Source: Halovenus sp.
Lineage (GTDB): Archaea > Halobacteriota > Halobacteria > Halobacteriales > Haloarculaceae
Direction: 5' to 3'
NCBI GenBank assembly: GCA_028274925.1
Contig: JAQCNR010000457.1
Coordinates: forward strand, 1 to 37,323
Length of the DNA: 37,323 nt
Every line of letters begins with the position of its first letter. The first letter of the stretch is position 1. Shown in pieces: positions 7,759 to 17,253 of this stretch. The notes under the pieces are model-generated. The model saw only the letters and a list, made by a program, of their open reading frames with translations. It made no database searches and was not told where the DNA came from. The position numbers and the translations under genes are program-made.

Positions 7759-8586
7759 TCAGGCCCGCAGTTCCTGCACCCGGTCGATGTTCCACTCGTA
7801 GCTCTTGCCGTCCTCGGTTGGGGTCTCGAGAGCCAGCGGCACGACAAGAATCGCCTCGAGGTTGAGGAAGGCCCGCATTCCCTCCTCACCAATCTTCCCC
7901 TCGCCGATGTGGGCGTGTTCGTCTTTGTTCGTCCCACAATCGTGCTTGGAATCGTTCAGGTGAACGTAGGCAAGTTTGTCGAAGCCGACCACCTCGTCGA
8001 ATTCGGCGAGTGACTCCTCGACAACCTCGCTTGAGGAGAGGTCATAGCCCGCGGCGAAGGCGTGGGCAGTATCCAAACAAACCTCGATGTCGGCCTCTGT
8101 CCGGTCGATAACTCCGGCGAGATGCTCGAACTCGCCGCCGAGTTTGGTCCCGCTGCCGGCGTCGGATTCGATTAGCAGTGTCACGCCATCGGGCATCTCC
8201 AGCGAGTCGACAACCTCGGCTGCATTGTCGAGTCCACCCTCGACGCCCGCGCCGGTGTGCGCACCGAGATGAACGTTGACGTACTCGACGCCGAGTTGGT
8301 TGGCAGCGTCGAGTTCGGCTTGCATACTCGAAAGTGATTTTTCGCGGAGGTCCTCTTTCGGCGTTGCGAGGTTGACGAGATACGCCGAGTGGATGACCCA
8401 CGGGCTAACGTCCGACTCGGCTGACCCATCTCTGAACTGCTGTGCCTCGTCGGCTTCGATTGTGGGTTCCTGCCAGACTTGCGGCGAGGTGGTGAAAATT
8501 TGTCCGCAGTTGCCGCCGACATCGAGTTGTCGCTGGACTGCGTTATCGACTCCGCCCGCCACCGAAACGTGTGCGCCTACCTGCAT
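7759..8586 (-). CDS. nfo: Endonuclease IV (AP endonuclease)
   Basis: A 275-residue TIM-barrel enzyme that cuts DNA on the 5' side of abasic sites in base excision repair. The family's trinuclear zinc ligands are visible in order: NVHLGAHTG, LIESDAGSG, LDTAHAFAAG, HLNDSKHD and HAHIGEG. I start it at MQVGAHVSVAGG, because this GAHVS opening is characteristic of the family; a longer frame would add nine residues of no homology. It follows the lipoate ligase gene by 39 bases on the same strand and may be co-transcribed with it. Confidence 0.95.
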   Translation of the reverse strand: MQVGAHVSVAGGVDNAVQRQLDVGGNCGQIFTTSPQVWQEPTIEADEAQQFRDGSAESDVSPWVIHSAYLVNLATPKEDLREKSLSSMQAELDAANQLGVEYVNVHLGAHTGAGVEGGLDNAAEVVDSLEMPDGVTLLIESDAGSGTKLGGEFEHLAGVIDRTEADIEVCLDTAHAFAAGYDLSSSEVVEESLAEFDEVVGFDKLAYVHLNDSKHDCGTNKDEHAHIGEGKIGEEGMRAFLNLEAILVVPLALETPTEDGKSYEWNIDRVQELRA

Positions 8587-8625
8587 ACCCAACACAAGGC
8601 CGGCGGCGGGCATAGTGGCTTCGGC

Positions 8626-9438
8626 TTACGCGAGCGGGTCGGTCCGGTCGCGGTTCCACGCAGACGAGTCGTATTTTTGCTCGGCAATCTCACGCGCTCG
8701 GTCGAGTTCGCCGTCTGTCCACTGACCAACATCGGCGTCGGCCCACTCCCCGAGTGCGTCTTCGAGGTGTTCGACAGCCACCTCCCGGTCGATTCCAGTC
8801 TGCTCGCGAATCGAGGTCACACGCTTCCGGAACTGCTCGGCGTCCACATCCGCGCCGTCGAACACAGCGAGGTGTCGCTCTGGCTGGACTGCGTACGACA
8901 GCGACCCGTGCTGGATGATGGCCTCGCGCTGGCGGTACTGGGCGTTGCCGCTGATTTTCTGGCCACCGGCAAGAATGTCGTGGGCCGGGTTGATTGCTCG
9001 GAGATAGCAGGCCGGGTGGTAGATTGCGTCGTGCTCGCTCTCGGCGAAGGCTGCGTCGACGCCCATGCGCTGGAAGGCGTCGAGAACCGGTTTGCAGAGC
9101 AGTTCGTAGCTCTCCATCAGGTTGCCGGGCAACTCATCAGCCGGGGCGATAATCGAGTATGAGATGTCGCCGTCGTGGTCGTGGTAGATGCCACCGCCGC
9201 CGGTCTGTCGACGCGTGACGGTAACTCCCTCGTTCTCACAGTACTCCCAGTCAATAGAGTCGGGCGATTGGCGGTAGCCGGCGCTGAGTGTGCTCGGGGT
9301 CCAGCGGTAGACACGCACTGTCCGTGGGCCGCCCGCTGCCGCCGTTTCGGCGGCCACCTCGTCCAGCGCCATCTGCGTCGGTCCTGGGCAGTTCTCCTCG
9401 GGAACCAGCCGCCAGTCCCGGTCCGCGAGCGTGGTCAT
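8626..9438 (-). CDS. lplA: Lipoate-protein ligase A family protein
   Basis: A 270-residue biotin/lipoate transferase-fold protein. RRQTGGG at 76-82 is the lipoyl/adenylate-binding loop, and Lys161 in GGQKISGNAQ is the conserved Lys. HGSLSYAV follows. The family attaches lipoate or octanoate to E2 and H proteins of 2-oxoacid dehydrogenases and the glycine cleavage system. A C-terminal extension, about 225-270, resembles the accessory domain. I chose the ATG at 9438 (MTTLADRDWRL); the frame is open much further upstream, but that stretch is antisense to the thioesterase gene. It is divergent from that gene with an 81-base spacer. Confidence 0.9.
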   Translation of the reverse strand: MTTLADRDWRLVPEENCPGPTQMALDEVAAETAAAGGPRTVRVYRWTPSTLSAGYRQSPDSIDWEYCENEGVTVTRRQTGGGGIYHDHDGDISYSIIAPADELPGNLMESYELLCKPVLDAFQRMGVDAAFAESEHDAIYHPACYLRAINPAHDILAGGQKISGNAQYRQREAIIQHGSLSYAVQPERHLAVFDGADVDAEQFRKRVTSIREQTGIDREVAVEHLEDALGEWADADVGQWTDGELDRAREIAEQKYDSSAWNRDRTDPLA

Positions 9439-9519
9439 ACCCTCAGTATGAGACCAACTCTGAAAGGCGTGTCTCCGCCGACCGAAAGCCGCAAATCCTC
9501 TCCGGGGCAGGTATCCGGT

Positions 9520-9918
9520 ATGACAGAGTTCGATTACGAGACCGAAATCGACGTTCGCTTCCGTGACCTCGACTCGATGGGTCACGTCAACAACGCCGTC
9601 TACGCGACGTTTCTGGAACACGCTCGAACACTGTACATGGACGACGTCTTCGGCGACCGACCGGAGGAAATCAACGTCGCGCTGGTCAACCTCGAAATCG
9701 ACTTTCGCCGCCAGGTCCGCTTTCGCGAGACAGTCACCGTCGGCGTTGGCGTCACCGAACTCGGGGACTCGAGCGCGACGATGGCCTACGAGGTGACGAC
9801 CGGCGACGAACCCGCGGCGACGGGCGAGACAGTGTTGGTTGCAATCGACGACGAGGGCAACTCCCGGCCCCTGCCCGACGCGATTCGCGAGCACGTCGTG
9901 GAGTTCGAGGGGCTGTAA
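9520..9918 (+). CDS. Hot-dog acyl-CoA thioesterase (4HBT type)
   Basis: A 132-residue single hot-dog domain. The signature RFRDLDSMGHVNNAVYATFLEHAR, at about 13-36, includes the catalytic Asp of the YbgC/4-hydroxybenzoyl-CoA thioesterase group and the HVNN turn. Such enzymes hydrolyse acyl-CoA thioesters as tetramers in the cytoplasm; the acyl substrate is unknown. The next gene starts 43 bases downstream with its own TATA element, so an operon is not required. Confidence 0.88.
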   Translation: MTEFDYETEIDVRFRDLDSMGHVNNAVYATFLEHARTLYMDDVFGDRPEEINVALVNLEIDFRRQVRFRETVTVGVGVTELGDSSATMAYEVTTGDEPAATGETVLVAIDDEGNSRPLPDAIREHVVEFEGL

Positions 9919-9931
9919 CTCGGCGGTCGGA

Positions 9932-9938
9932 TTTTTAT
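9932..9938 (+). promoter_or_regulatory. TATA element of the F420 oxidoreductase gene
   Basis: TTTTTAT is centred 27 bases before the ATG at 9962, predicting a leaderless transcript. It supports that start codon over upstream in-frame alternatives. Confidence 0.6.
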
Positions 9939-9961
9939 CTCCGCGGCGTGTCTGCTGGTGT

Positions 9962-10930
9962 ATGCCACGGGGGATTCTCGTCCCTAACGACGAGCCAGAT
10001 GTCGCATCGTTTGCCGACCGCGCGGAGTCACTCGGCTACGACTCGCTGTGGACGGGTGAACTCTGGACCCGCGACGGGTTCATCGCGCTAACAGAGGCCG
10101 CCACGGAGACCGAGACCATCGACCTCGGGACAGCAATCGCCAACGTCTACGGGCGCTCGCCCGCGACGCTCTCGCAGGCGGCGGCCACACTCGACCGTGT
10201 TTCTGGTGGTCGCGCCCGCCTCGGCCTCGGCACCTCGACACGGAAGGCAGTCGAAGATCTGCACGGGATGTCTTTCGACAATCCGGCACGGCGCCTCCAC
10301 GAGACCGCCGAACTCGCCGGGAAGTTTCTCCACGACCCCGGCCGAGTTTCCTACGACGGCGAGTACTTCGAGGTCACTGACTTCCCGGCACTGGGTGCAG
10401 ATGTCCCGGTGTACACTGCGGCGCTGGGGCCAGCAACGCGGCGGGCAACCGGCCGCGTCGCTGACGGCTGGCTGCCACACAACGTTCCGTTCGGCCGCCT
10501 CGAAGACGCCTTCGAGACCATCGCGGAGACAGCCCGCGAACAGGACCGCGACCCCGAGGAGATCAGGGTTGCGCCGTACATCCCCGCCGCAGCCAGCGAC
10601 GACCCCGACCGAGCGCGGGAGACAATCCGGGGCCACGTCGCCTACTACGTCGGCAGCGGCGACGGCTACCGCAAGGCAGTGGCCCAGCAGTTCCCCGACG
10701 CCGCCGAGGCTGTCGCGGACGCGTGGGCGGACGGCGAGCGCGAGCGCGCACGCGAAGAGGTTACTGAAGAGATGGTTGCCGCGCTGGGTGTCGCAGGAAC
10801 ACCAGACGAAGCCCGCGAGCAGTTCGAAGAGCTCGAAGCGATGGACGTCATCGACGACGCGCTGGTCGTCATTCCAAACTCGACACCGCAGAAAATCAAG
10901 AAACAAACCGTCGAGGCGCTGGCCCCGTAG
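9962..10930 (+). CDS. LLM-class F420-dependent oxidoreductase
   Basis: A 322-residue luciferase-like monooxygenase-fold protein of the Mer-like, F420-dependent group. Recognisable segments are AESLGYDSLWTGE, LGTAIANVYGRSPATLSQAAATLD, GGRARLGLGTS and VADGWLPHN. The enzyme probably transfers hydride between F420 and an unknown organic substrate. The C terminus has the AGTPDEAREQ segment typical of the family. A paralogue with the same architecture lies at 29362-30366. Its stop codon directly abuts the stop of the convergent membrane-protein gene. Confidence 0.88.
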   Translation: MPRGILVPNDEPDVASFADRAESLGYDSLWTGELWTRDGFIALTEAATETETIDLGTAIANVYGRSPATLSQAAATLDRVSGGRARLGLGTSTRKAVEDLHGMSFDNPARRLHETAELAGKFLHDPGRVSYDGEYFEVTDFPALGADVPVYTAALGPATRRATGRVADGWLPHNVPFGRLEDAFETIAETAREQDRDPEEIRVAPYIPAAASDDPDRARETIRGHVAYYVGSGDGYRKAVAQQFPDAAEAVADAWADGERERAREEVTEEMVAALGVAGTPDEAREQFEELEAMDVIDDALVVIPNSTPQKIKKQTVEALAP

Positions 10931-11326
10931 TTATCGGTGGCTGTACATCCCGGCTTCAGGGGTGGAGTCGGTGTAGCCCTGGAGTCCGCCGGCGAGCACA
11001 CAGAGACCGGCGAGCACCGTCACGTACACACCGACACTGGGTGAGAGCTCACTTGCGCCGACGACGCCGAAGCCTTCGGCGAGCGTGTAGCCTGCGACGC
11101 CGGCGGTCACGACCCCGAGTGCGATTGCGACCAACTGTGCCGACGCGGTCCAGTCGGCGACGTACAGCAGTCCAACGACGAGGATGCCGACCAGCAGCGC
11201 GACAATCTCTCGGGGCAATCCAAGCCCGGCACCGGAACTCCCCCACGGTAGTACTGCGCCGACAACGGCGAGTAGACCGCCGAGGAGAACGAGCTTCTCA
11301 CCGATCGATAACTCAGCAAGACCCAT
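10931..11326 (-). CDS. Small four-helix membrane protein
   Basis: A 131-residue integral membrane protein with hydrophobic segments near 11-28, 41-58, 65-86 and 97-115. The loop LPWGSSGAGLGLPRE joins the first two. I do not recognise a named family and assign no function. A TAAAC-containing element near 11351-11356, read on the minus strand as GTTTAG, lies about 28 bases before the ATG and would give a leaderless transcript. Confidence 0.75.
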   Translation of the reverse strand: MGLAELSIGEKLVLLGGLLAVVGAVLPWGSSGAGLGLPREIVALLVGILVVGLLYVADWTASAQLVAIALGVVTAGVAGYTLAEGFGVVGASELSPSVGVYVTVLAGLCVLAGGLQGYTDSTPEAGMYSHR

Positions 11327-11408
11327 GGGGTCAGATTCCGAACCGCCGCACTAAACGCTTACTACACACTCAGAGTTTTAGTTGGTGACGAGTACCGTTG
11401 TCGAGTGA

Positions 11409-11659
11409 CTGCAAACAACCAGAAAGCCCCCGCCCGCTTGACCGTCCGGGGCTCGCTGCGGTCCAGTGGGTCCTTGCGTCGCCCGGGACGGACCAAGCGG
11501 ACGGCCCCTTTCAGTCCCACCCGCGGTGGCCTGCGACACGAGCAATAGGGTGGGACTGAAAGGGGCGGCGTGCTCCGGGAACCCCGACGAAGTAAGCACC
11601 TACTGGAGCGCAGCGAGTCGCGGGACCGGAGCACGCCGGGGCTTTCTGGTTCTGCAAAC
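11409..11659. repeat. 8-bp direct repeats flanking the 235-bp element, target-site duplication
   Basis: CTGCAAAC occurs at 11409-11416 and 11652-11659 in the same orientation, exactly abutting the terminal inverted repeats of the element between them. Flush direct repeats at both ends are the mark of transposition. Eight bases is a target size used by several IS families. Confidence 0.85.
11417..11651. mobile_element. MITE-like 235-bp element with four-way-junction palindromes
   Basis: The element has 14-bp perfect terminal inverted repeats, AACCAGAAAGCCCC (11417-11430) and GGGGCTTTCTGGTT (11638-11651). Inside are three tightly packed hairpins: 11434-11450 with 11482-11500 (16 pairs with small bulges), 11504-11522 with 11548-11566 (19 perfect pairs, 25-base loop) and 11566-11578 with 11626-11638 (13 perfect pairs, extendable). 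With the terminal repeats as closing stem this gives a near-perfect four-way junction. No protein is encoded. It lies between a membrane-protein gene and uvrB, 93 bases before the uvrB ATG. I infer a non-autonomous transposable element mobilised by a transposase encoded elsewhere. Confidence 0.8.
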
Positions 11660-11744
11660 TCCCAACAGCCACACATTCACCCACCACACATCCACAAACT
11701 CACCAAGCGTGTCCGTGAAGTACGTCGGGACATACTAGAGGGTA

Positions 11745-13793
<2,049 letters not shown>

Positions 13794-13808
13794 CTTATGT
13801 CAGATAAT

Positions 13809-13817
13809 CTTAAATAC
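13809..13817 (+). promoter_or_regulatory. TATA element of the membrane GAF gene
   Basis: CTTAAATAC lies 33-41 bases before the ATG at 13850 in an AT-rich pocket after uvrB, predicting a leader of about ten bases. Confidence 0.6.
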
Positions 13818-13849
13818 TTTCAATATCGCCCACCGGCCTTACAGTAGGC

Positions 13850-14755
13850 ATGGAGCGTCGTGACGTCTATGGTGGGGCAATCGCCATGGCTGGACTCGTG
13901 CTCGGAGCGATCCAGCTCGTGCAAGGTGGACAACAAATTTCGTCACTCACTGGTCTCTCGCAGTCGGAGTTGGTGATCGTTTTTGCGTTCGAGACAGTTC
14001 CGTTTGCCATCATCGGGCTGAGTCTCGTCTACGTCGGCTACTGGCTAACCGGCCAGCCGAGCTTCGAGCCAGACCTCTCTCGGATTCTCGCGTGGGCAGC
14101 CGGGAGCGCAGTGCTGTTCGCCTCGATTGCGGCCCTCATCCTGTTTAGCCAGCAGGTTGCGCTCAATACCCTCGCACAGGGACAGTACATCACGATGAAT
14201 CTCGTCACCGTCGGCACGGTGGTCGGCGCGCTCGTTGGCGTCTACGACGCACAGAGCCGACTCCGTCAGCGCGAACTCGAAGCCGAGCGTGACCGAATCG
14301 AAGCCTTCGCTGGCAAAGCCGCCGACATCAACAACTACGGCCGAGAACTCAACCGAACGCGGTCGGTCGACGAGGTCAGCGCACTCTGTATCGAAGCGAT
14401 CCAGACGTTGCTTGGACTGACAGAAACCGCTCTCATTGCCGTCGAGGGCGAGGAAGCAACTGTTATCGACAGCACAATTATCAACGCCGACCGCGCGGCG
14501 CTGGTTTCCCTCGCCCGCGAGGGAGTGGCCCAAGAGCAGGCAGAGGCGGTCGTCCGCGAAGACGCACCGACTGAAGACCGACTGCTCTCGATGCTCGTCA
14601 CGGCTCACGACGACAGTGGGATTGTCCTCCTCGCACCGGCGAGTGGAACCGACGGCTTCGACGAGGAGGACCTGCAGTTGCTGGAGTTACTCGTCTCACA
14701 CGCCGGGACAGCGCTGGACCGGATTCACGACACCACACAAGAAGCCTCGGCCTGA
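13850..14755 (+). CDS. Membrane-anchored GAF-domain sensor protein
   Basis: A 301-residue protein with four hydrophobic segments, near 8-25, 44-66, 79-102 and 116-134, followed by a short coiled coil (SRLRQRELEAERDRIEAF) and a GAF-like domain from about 160 to 293. The GAF part starts with LNRTRSVDEVSALCIEAIQTLLGL and ends with the helix LQLLELLVSHAGTALDRI. No kinase, HAMP or output domain is present, so it may pass a signal through a partner or be a remnant of a sensor kinase architecture. The ligand is unknown. It converges on gshA with one base between the stop codons. Confidence 0.8.
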   Translation: MERRDVYGGAIAMAGLVLGAIQLVQGGQQISSLTGLSQSELVIVFAFETVPFAIIGLSLVYVGYWLTGQPSFEPDLSRILAWAAGSAVLFASIAALILFSQQVALNTLAQGQYITMNLVTVGTVVGALVGVYDAQSRLRQRELEAERDRIEAFAGKAADINNYGRELNRTRSVDEVSALCIEAIQTLLGLTETALIAVEGEEATVIDSTIINADRAALVSLAREGVAQEQAEAVVREDAPTEDRLLSMLVTAHDDSGIVLLAPASGTDGFDEEDLQLLELLVSHAGTALDRIHDTTQEASA

Positions 14756-14756
14756 C

Positions 14757-15842
14757 TCACTCGCTGCCCTGCAAGACAAGTGACCGACAGAGCGCGTCAG
14801 CCCCGTCTCGGTTGCGAATCCGACGCTGACGAGTTGCCCCACTCTCTGCTTCGTACAGCTCACGCAGACCAGAGACACCGAGACGGTCGCTCTCTCGCTC
14901 GACGAATTCTCCAAGTGAAATTGTTCCCTCGGCCGTCTGGTCGATGAAGGATGCGTCGTGGCCGTGGCGGATGGCACGCCACTTGTTCTCGTCGAGAATT
15001 TCCCGCCGGTGTCGATGGCCTGTTTCGCCGTCCTCGTATCGCGCACAGAGGTCGAGAACGAGCGCGTGGACGTACTCGACAAAGGCGAGAACAACGTCGG
15101 GGTCGTGCTGGCCGTCCGGTGTTCGCACCTCGACGGTGCCGTGTTCGGAGTGGGGTCGGACGTCGTACCAGAGTTCGCCCCGGTCGTCGATGGCGTCAGT
15201 GTCGAGCATCCGGCGCTCGAAGCGGTCGAACTCCTCGTAGGAGTCGAAGACCGTCGGCATCCCCGTGTTGGGGAGCGCCTCGAAGATTTTCGCACGGGCG
15301 GAGTGTAACCCGGTATCGAACCCGTTCCAGTACGGCGAATTTGCCGACAGCGCGAGCAGCGGCGGGAGATACCAGCGAATTTCGTTTGCGACCCAGACGG
15401 CCTTGTCGGCGTCGTCGACACCGACGTGGATGTGGAGGCCGGCGGTCGTGTTCCGGTGCTGTGGGTACTGGATGCGGTCGAGTTGGGATTTGTAGCGTGG
15501 CTTTTCGGCGTGTTCAAGTTCACGCCAGCGAGCCAGCGGATGGAGTCCTGCCGCCGCGATACCGTAGCCGTGGTCCTCGGCGTGGTCGAGCAGCGCGTCG
15601 CGGATCGCAAGTAGGTGCTGTTCGGCGTTGTCGATATCCTCGATCAGCGGGGTCTGCGTCTCGATGACGCACTTGAACAGTTCGTGGTCGAGTCGGCCTT
15701 CGAGTATCTCCGGCGGCGTCGACCCGTAGACCAACGCATCAGCTCCGGAGGTTGGCCGACCCTCGCTGTCGACGACGAAACACTCCTCTTCGATTCCGAG
15801 TGTGCCCATCCGACTGAAATTCTCTGCGTCACCGCGGTCCAT
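14757..15842 (-). CDS. gshA: Glutamate-cysteine ligase (GCS2 family)
   Basis: A 361-residue ATP-dependent ligase forming gamma-glutamylcysteine, the main low-molecular-weight thiol of haloarchaea. Near the N terminus GTLGIEEECFVVD is the typical opening of the YbdK/GCS2 group, TTAGLHIHVGVDD supplies metal and substrate ligands, and GTVEVRTPDGQ is the conserved C-terminal strand. I prefer the ATG at 15842 over one four codons upstream, since the minus-strand TTTTAG element near 15874-15879 would place the transcript start near 15850. It is the last gene of a run with RNase P component 3, 54 bases upstream. Confidence 0.9.
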   Translation of the reverse strand: MDRGDAENFSRMGTLGIEEECFVVDSEGRPTSGADALVYGSTPPEILEGRLDHELFKCVIETQTPLIEDIDNAEQHLLAIRDALLDHAEDHGYGIAAAGLHPLARWRELEHAEKPRYKSQLDRIQYPQHRNTTAGLHIHVGVDDADKAVWVANEIRWYLPPLLALSANSPYWNGFDTGLHSARAKIFEALPNTGMPTVFDSYEEFDRFERRMLDTDAIDDRGELWYDVRPHSEHGTVEVRTPDGQHDPDVVLAFVEYVHALVLDLCARYEDGETGHRHRREILDENKWRAIRHGHDASFIDQTAEGTISLGEFVERESDRLGVSGLRELYEAESGATRQRRIRNRDGADALCRSLVLQGSE

Positions 15843-15896
15843 CTGTTCTCTCACTGATTGTGCGTCGCCCGGCTAAAACATTCCCCTCCGCCGTCG

Positions 15897-16586
15897 CTAC
15901 TCCTCACGCCAGACACCCGGTTCGACGAACTGCTCGGACTGGCGGTGTCGGTTGCGCTCGGCGAGTTCACCCCACTCCGCAAGTCCTGTCTCGATCTGCG
16001 CTGGGTCGAAGCCAATCACGTCGCCCACAGCGCGCAGTTCTCGCGGTGCGCGCAGGTGGAGATGTGAGTGCGGGTCGGCGCTGACGACGTAGTCGGTGTC
16101 GTGGGCCTCGACAATCTCACGCAGTTTCCGGAGTTGGCGAAGCCGACGGACACGGCTGCCGCCAGAATCACGGAGCACGTCTGCGAGGCTGAACTCGACC
16201 CGGACGCCGTTTCTGGCCGCAGCCTTCGCCAGCACGTGGTTGAAATCGCCGTCTCCAATCATCGGGTGCGCGAGCACGTCGACCATCGGCTGTTCGACTG
16301 CGAAGCGATTGATTTCGGGTGTGCCGCCGTGGACCGCGACAATCTGCTGGTGGTCGCGGTGTGAACTGACGAAGCCACTCGCCTGTGCGGGGTCGTCGGC
16401 GCGAATCTCCACGCCCGGCACGATGTCGATTCCGTAGGTATCTGCAATCGTCTCTGGGTCGTAGGAGGCAGGCTCGTCGCCGTGATTGCGGACGACCAGT
16501 CCCTCGAAGCCGTATTCGCTGGCCGTCAGCGCTAGCCGTGCAACGGTGCTCGTCCCGTCCGGGTGGGCGTGGACGGCCTCGTACAT
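15897..16586 (-). CDS. rnp3: Ribonuclease P protein component 3 (Rpp30)
   Basis: A 229-residue PHP-like TIM-barrel protein, the archaeal homologue of Rpp30, which helps RNase P RNA cleave 5' leaders from pre-tRNA. Family segments include YEAVHAHPDGTS, ASEYGFEGLVVRNHG, VPGVEIRADDP, DVLAHPM and VSADPHSHLHLRAPRELRAVGDVIGF. The ATG at 16586 overlaps the stop of the upstream RNA-binding gene by one base (TGATG), which points to translational coupling; a GTG one codon earlier is possible. It sits in an operon with other RNA-related genes. Confidence 0.93.
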   Translation of the reverse strand: MYEAVHAHPDGTSTVARLALTASEYGFEGLVVRNHGDEPASYDPETIADTYGIDIVPGVEIRADDPAQASGFVSSHRDHQQIVAVHGGTPEINRFAVEQPMVDVLAHPMIGDGDFNHVLAKAAARNGVRVEFSLADVLRDSGGSRVRRLRQLRKLREIVEAHDTDYVVSADPHSHLHLRAPRELRAVGDVIGFDPAQIETGLAEWGELAERNRHRQSEQFVEPGVWREE

Positions 16587-17017
16587 CACAACTCCGAGAG
16601 TAGCTCTTCGACGTTCTCGACTGCCGATTCCTTCTTGGCGGGGTAGGCTTCGACCTTGCCGCGCAGGGTGATTCCGTCACCGAGTTCGACCCGACCGTTG
16701 AATGCTGCCTGCTTGTCGAGCGTGAGGAAAAACGCACAGTTCTCGTTGACACGCTCGTCGAGTTCGTCGACGACTCGTGAGAAGTCCTCGTCAGCAAGGT
16801 CACCGAGCGCGTCCATCACGGCTCGCATTCCACTTGCACTCTCGACCCGGGCAGAGAGCACCAGAATCCGGTCGCCGTAGTGGCCTTCTGATTTGGCGCG
16901 CTGGATCTCGAACTCCTCGGGCAACAAGAGTCGCAGGGCGTCTTCGACCCGCTTGTCGTCCTCCGTCACGTAACAGAAGGCCCTGAGATCGACGTAGTGA
17001 AGCGGGATCGAAGCCAT
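16586..17017 (-). CDS. RNA-binding protein of the COG1325 (DUF54) type
   Basis: A 143-residue protein matching the archaeal COG1325 family of predicted exosome-associated RNA-binding proteins. It opens with HYVDLRAFCYVTEDDKRVEDAL, continues through EGHYGDRILVLSARVE and ends with ITLRGKVEAYPAKKE. The biochemical role is not firmly established; linkage to RNase P supports RNA processing. I start it at the ATG at 17017, because a longer in-frame extension runs through the preceding small gene and is basic and Ser/Thr-rich, unlike real sequence here. The upstream stop lies only four bases before the ATG. Confidence 0.88.
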   Translation of the reverse strand: MASIPLHYVDLRAFCYVTEDDKRVEDALRLLLPEEFEIQRAKSEGHYGDRILVLSARVESASGMRAVMDALGDLADEDFSRVVDELDERVNENCAFFLTLDKQAAFNGRVELGDGITLRGKVEAYPAKKESAVENVEELLSEL

Positions 17018-17021
17018 CGCG

Positions 17022-17201
17022 TTACTCGGCTGCTTCGATGTTGTCTTCGGGGATACCCGCTTCCTGACCGTCCTCGAAGCTGATCGTGTAGTTCTCGTCG
17101 CCAAACATCGTTTCCGAGACGCGGGTAATCTCGCCGGTCTCGCCGTCGTACTCGCTGTGCTCGTCGTGGAGAATGACGTGGTCTCCTTTCTCGAAGCTCA
17201 T
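17022..17201 (-). CDS. Small acidic SH3/KOW-like protein
   Basis: A 59-residue protein with about 30 percent Asp and Glu. MSFEKGDHVILHDEHSEYDG, then GETGEITRVSE, then NYTISFEDGQEAGIPEDNIE, is the strand-turn-strand pattern of small SH3-like or KOW beta-barrels (KGDxVxL ... GxxGxI ... VxFxDG). Such domains often bind RNA or ribosomal proteins, but no specific function is claimed. It leads the COG1325-rnp3 group, with four bases to the next ATG. A minus-strand TTTTTAC (17226-17232) predicts a leaderless transcript starting at its ATG, so it appears to be the first gene of this operon. Confidence 0.85.
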   Translation of the reverse strand: MSFEKGDHVILHDEHSEYDGETGEITRVSETMFGDENYTISFEDGQEAGIPEDNIEAAE

Positions 17202-17225
17202 ACCTCAGCGTTGACGACCGGTAGG

Positions 17226-17232
17226 TAAAAAT
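17226..17232 (-). promoter_or_regulatory. TATA element of the SH3-like/COG1325/rnp3 operon
   Basis: TTTTTAC on the minus strand is centred 28 bases before the ATG at 17201, consistent with a leaderless operon transcript. Confidence 0.55.
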
Positions 17233-17253
17233 CGACTGCATTGCTTTCGGCGC

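Noticed and set aside
9439..9894. Long upstream extension of the lipoate ligase frame
   Set aside because: It is antisense to the thioesterase gene and lacks family similarity; the ATG at 9438 gives the normal ligase length.
11504..11566. CRISPR-like words (GTGGGACTGAAAG) in the inverted repeat
   Set aside because: Only two copies in opposite orientation, without spacers; explained by the hairpin of the mobile element.
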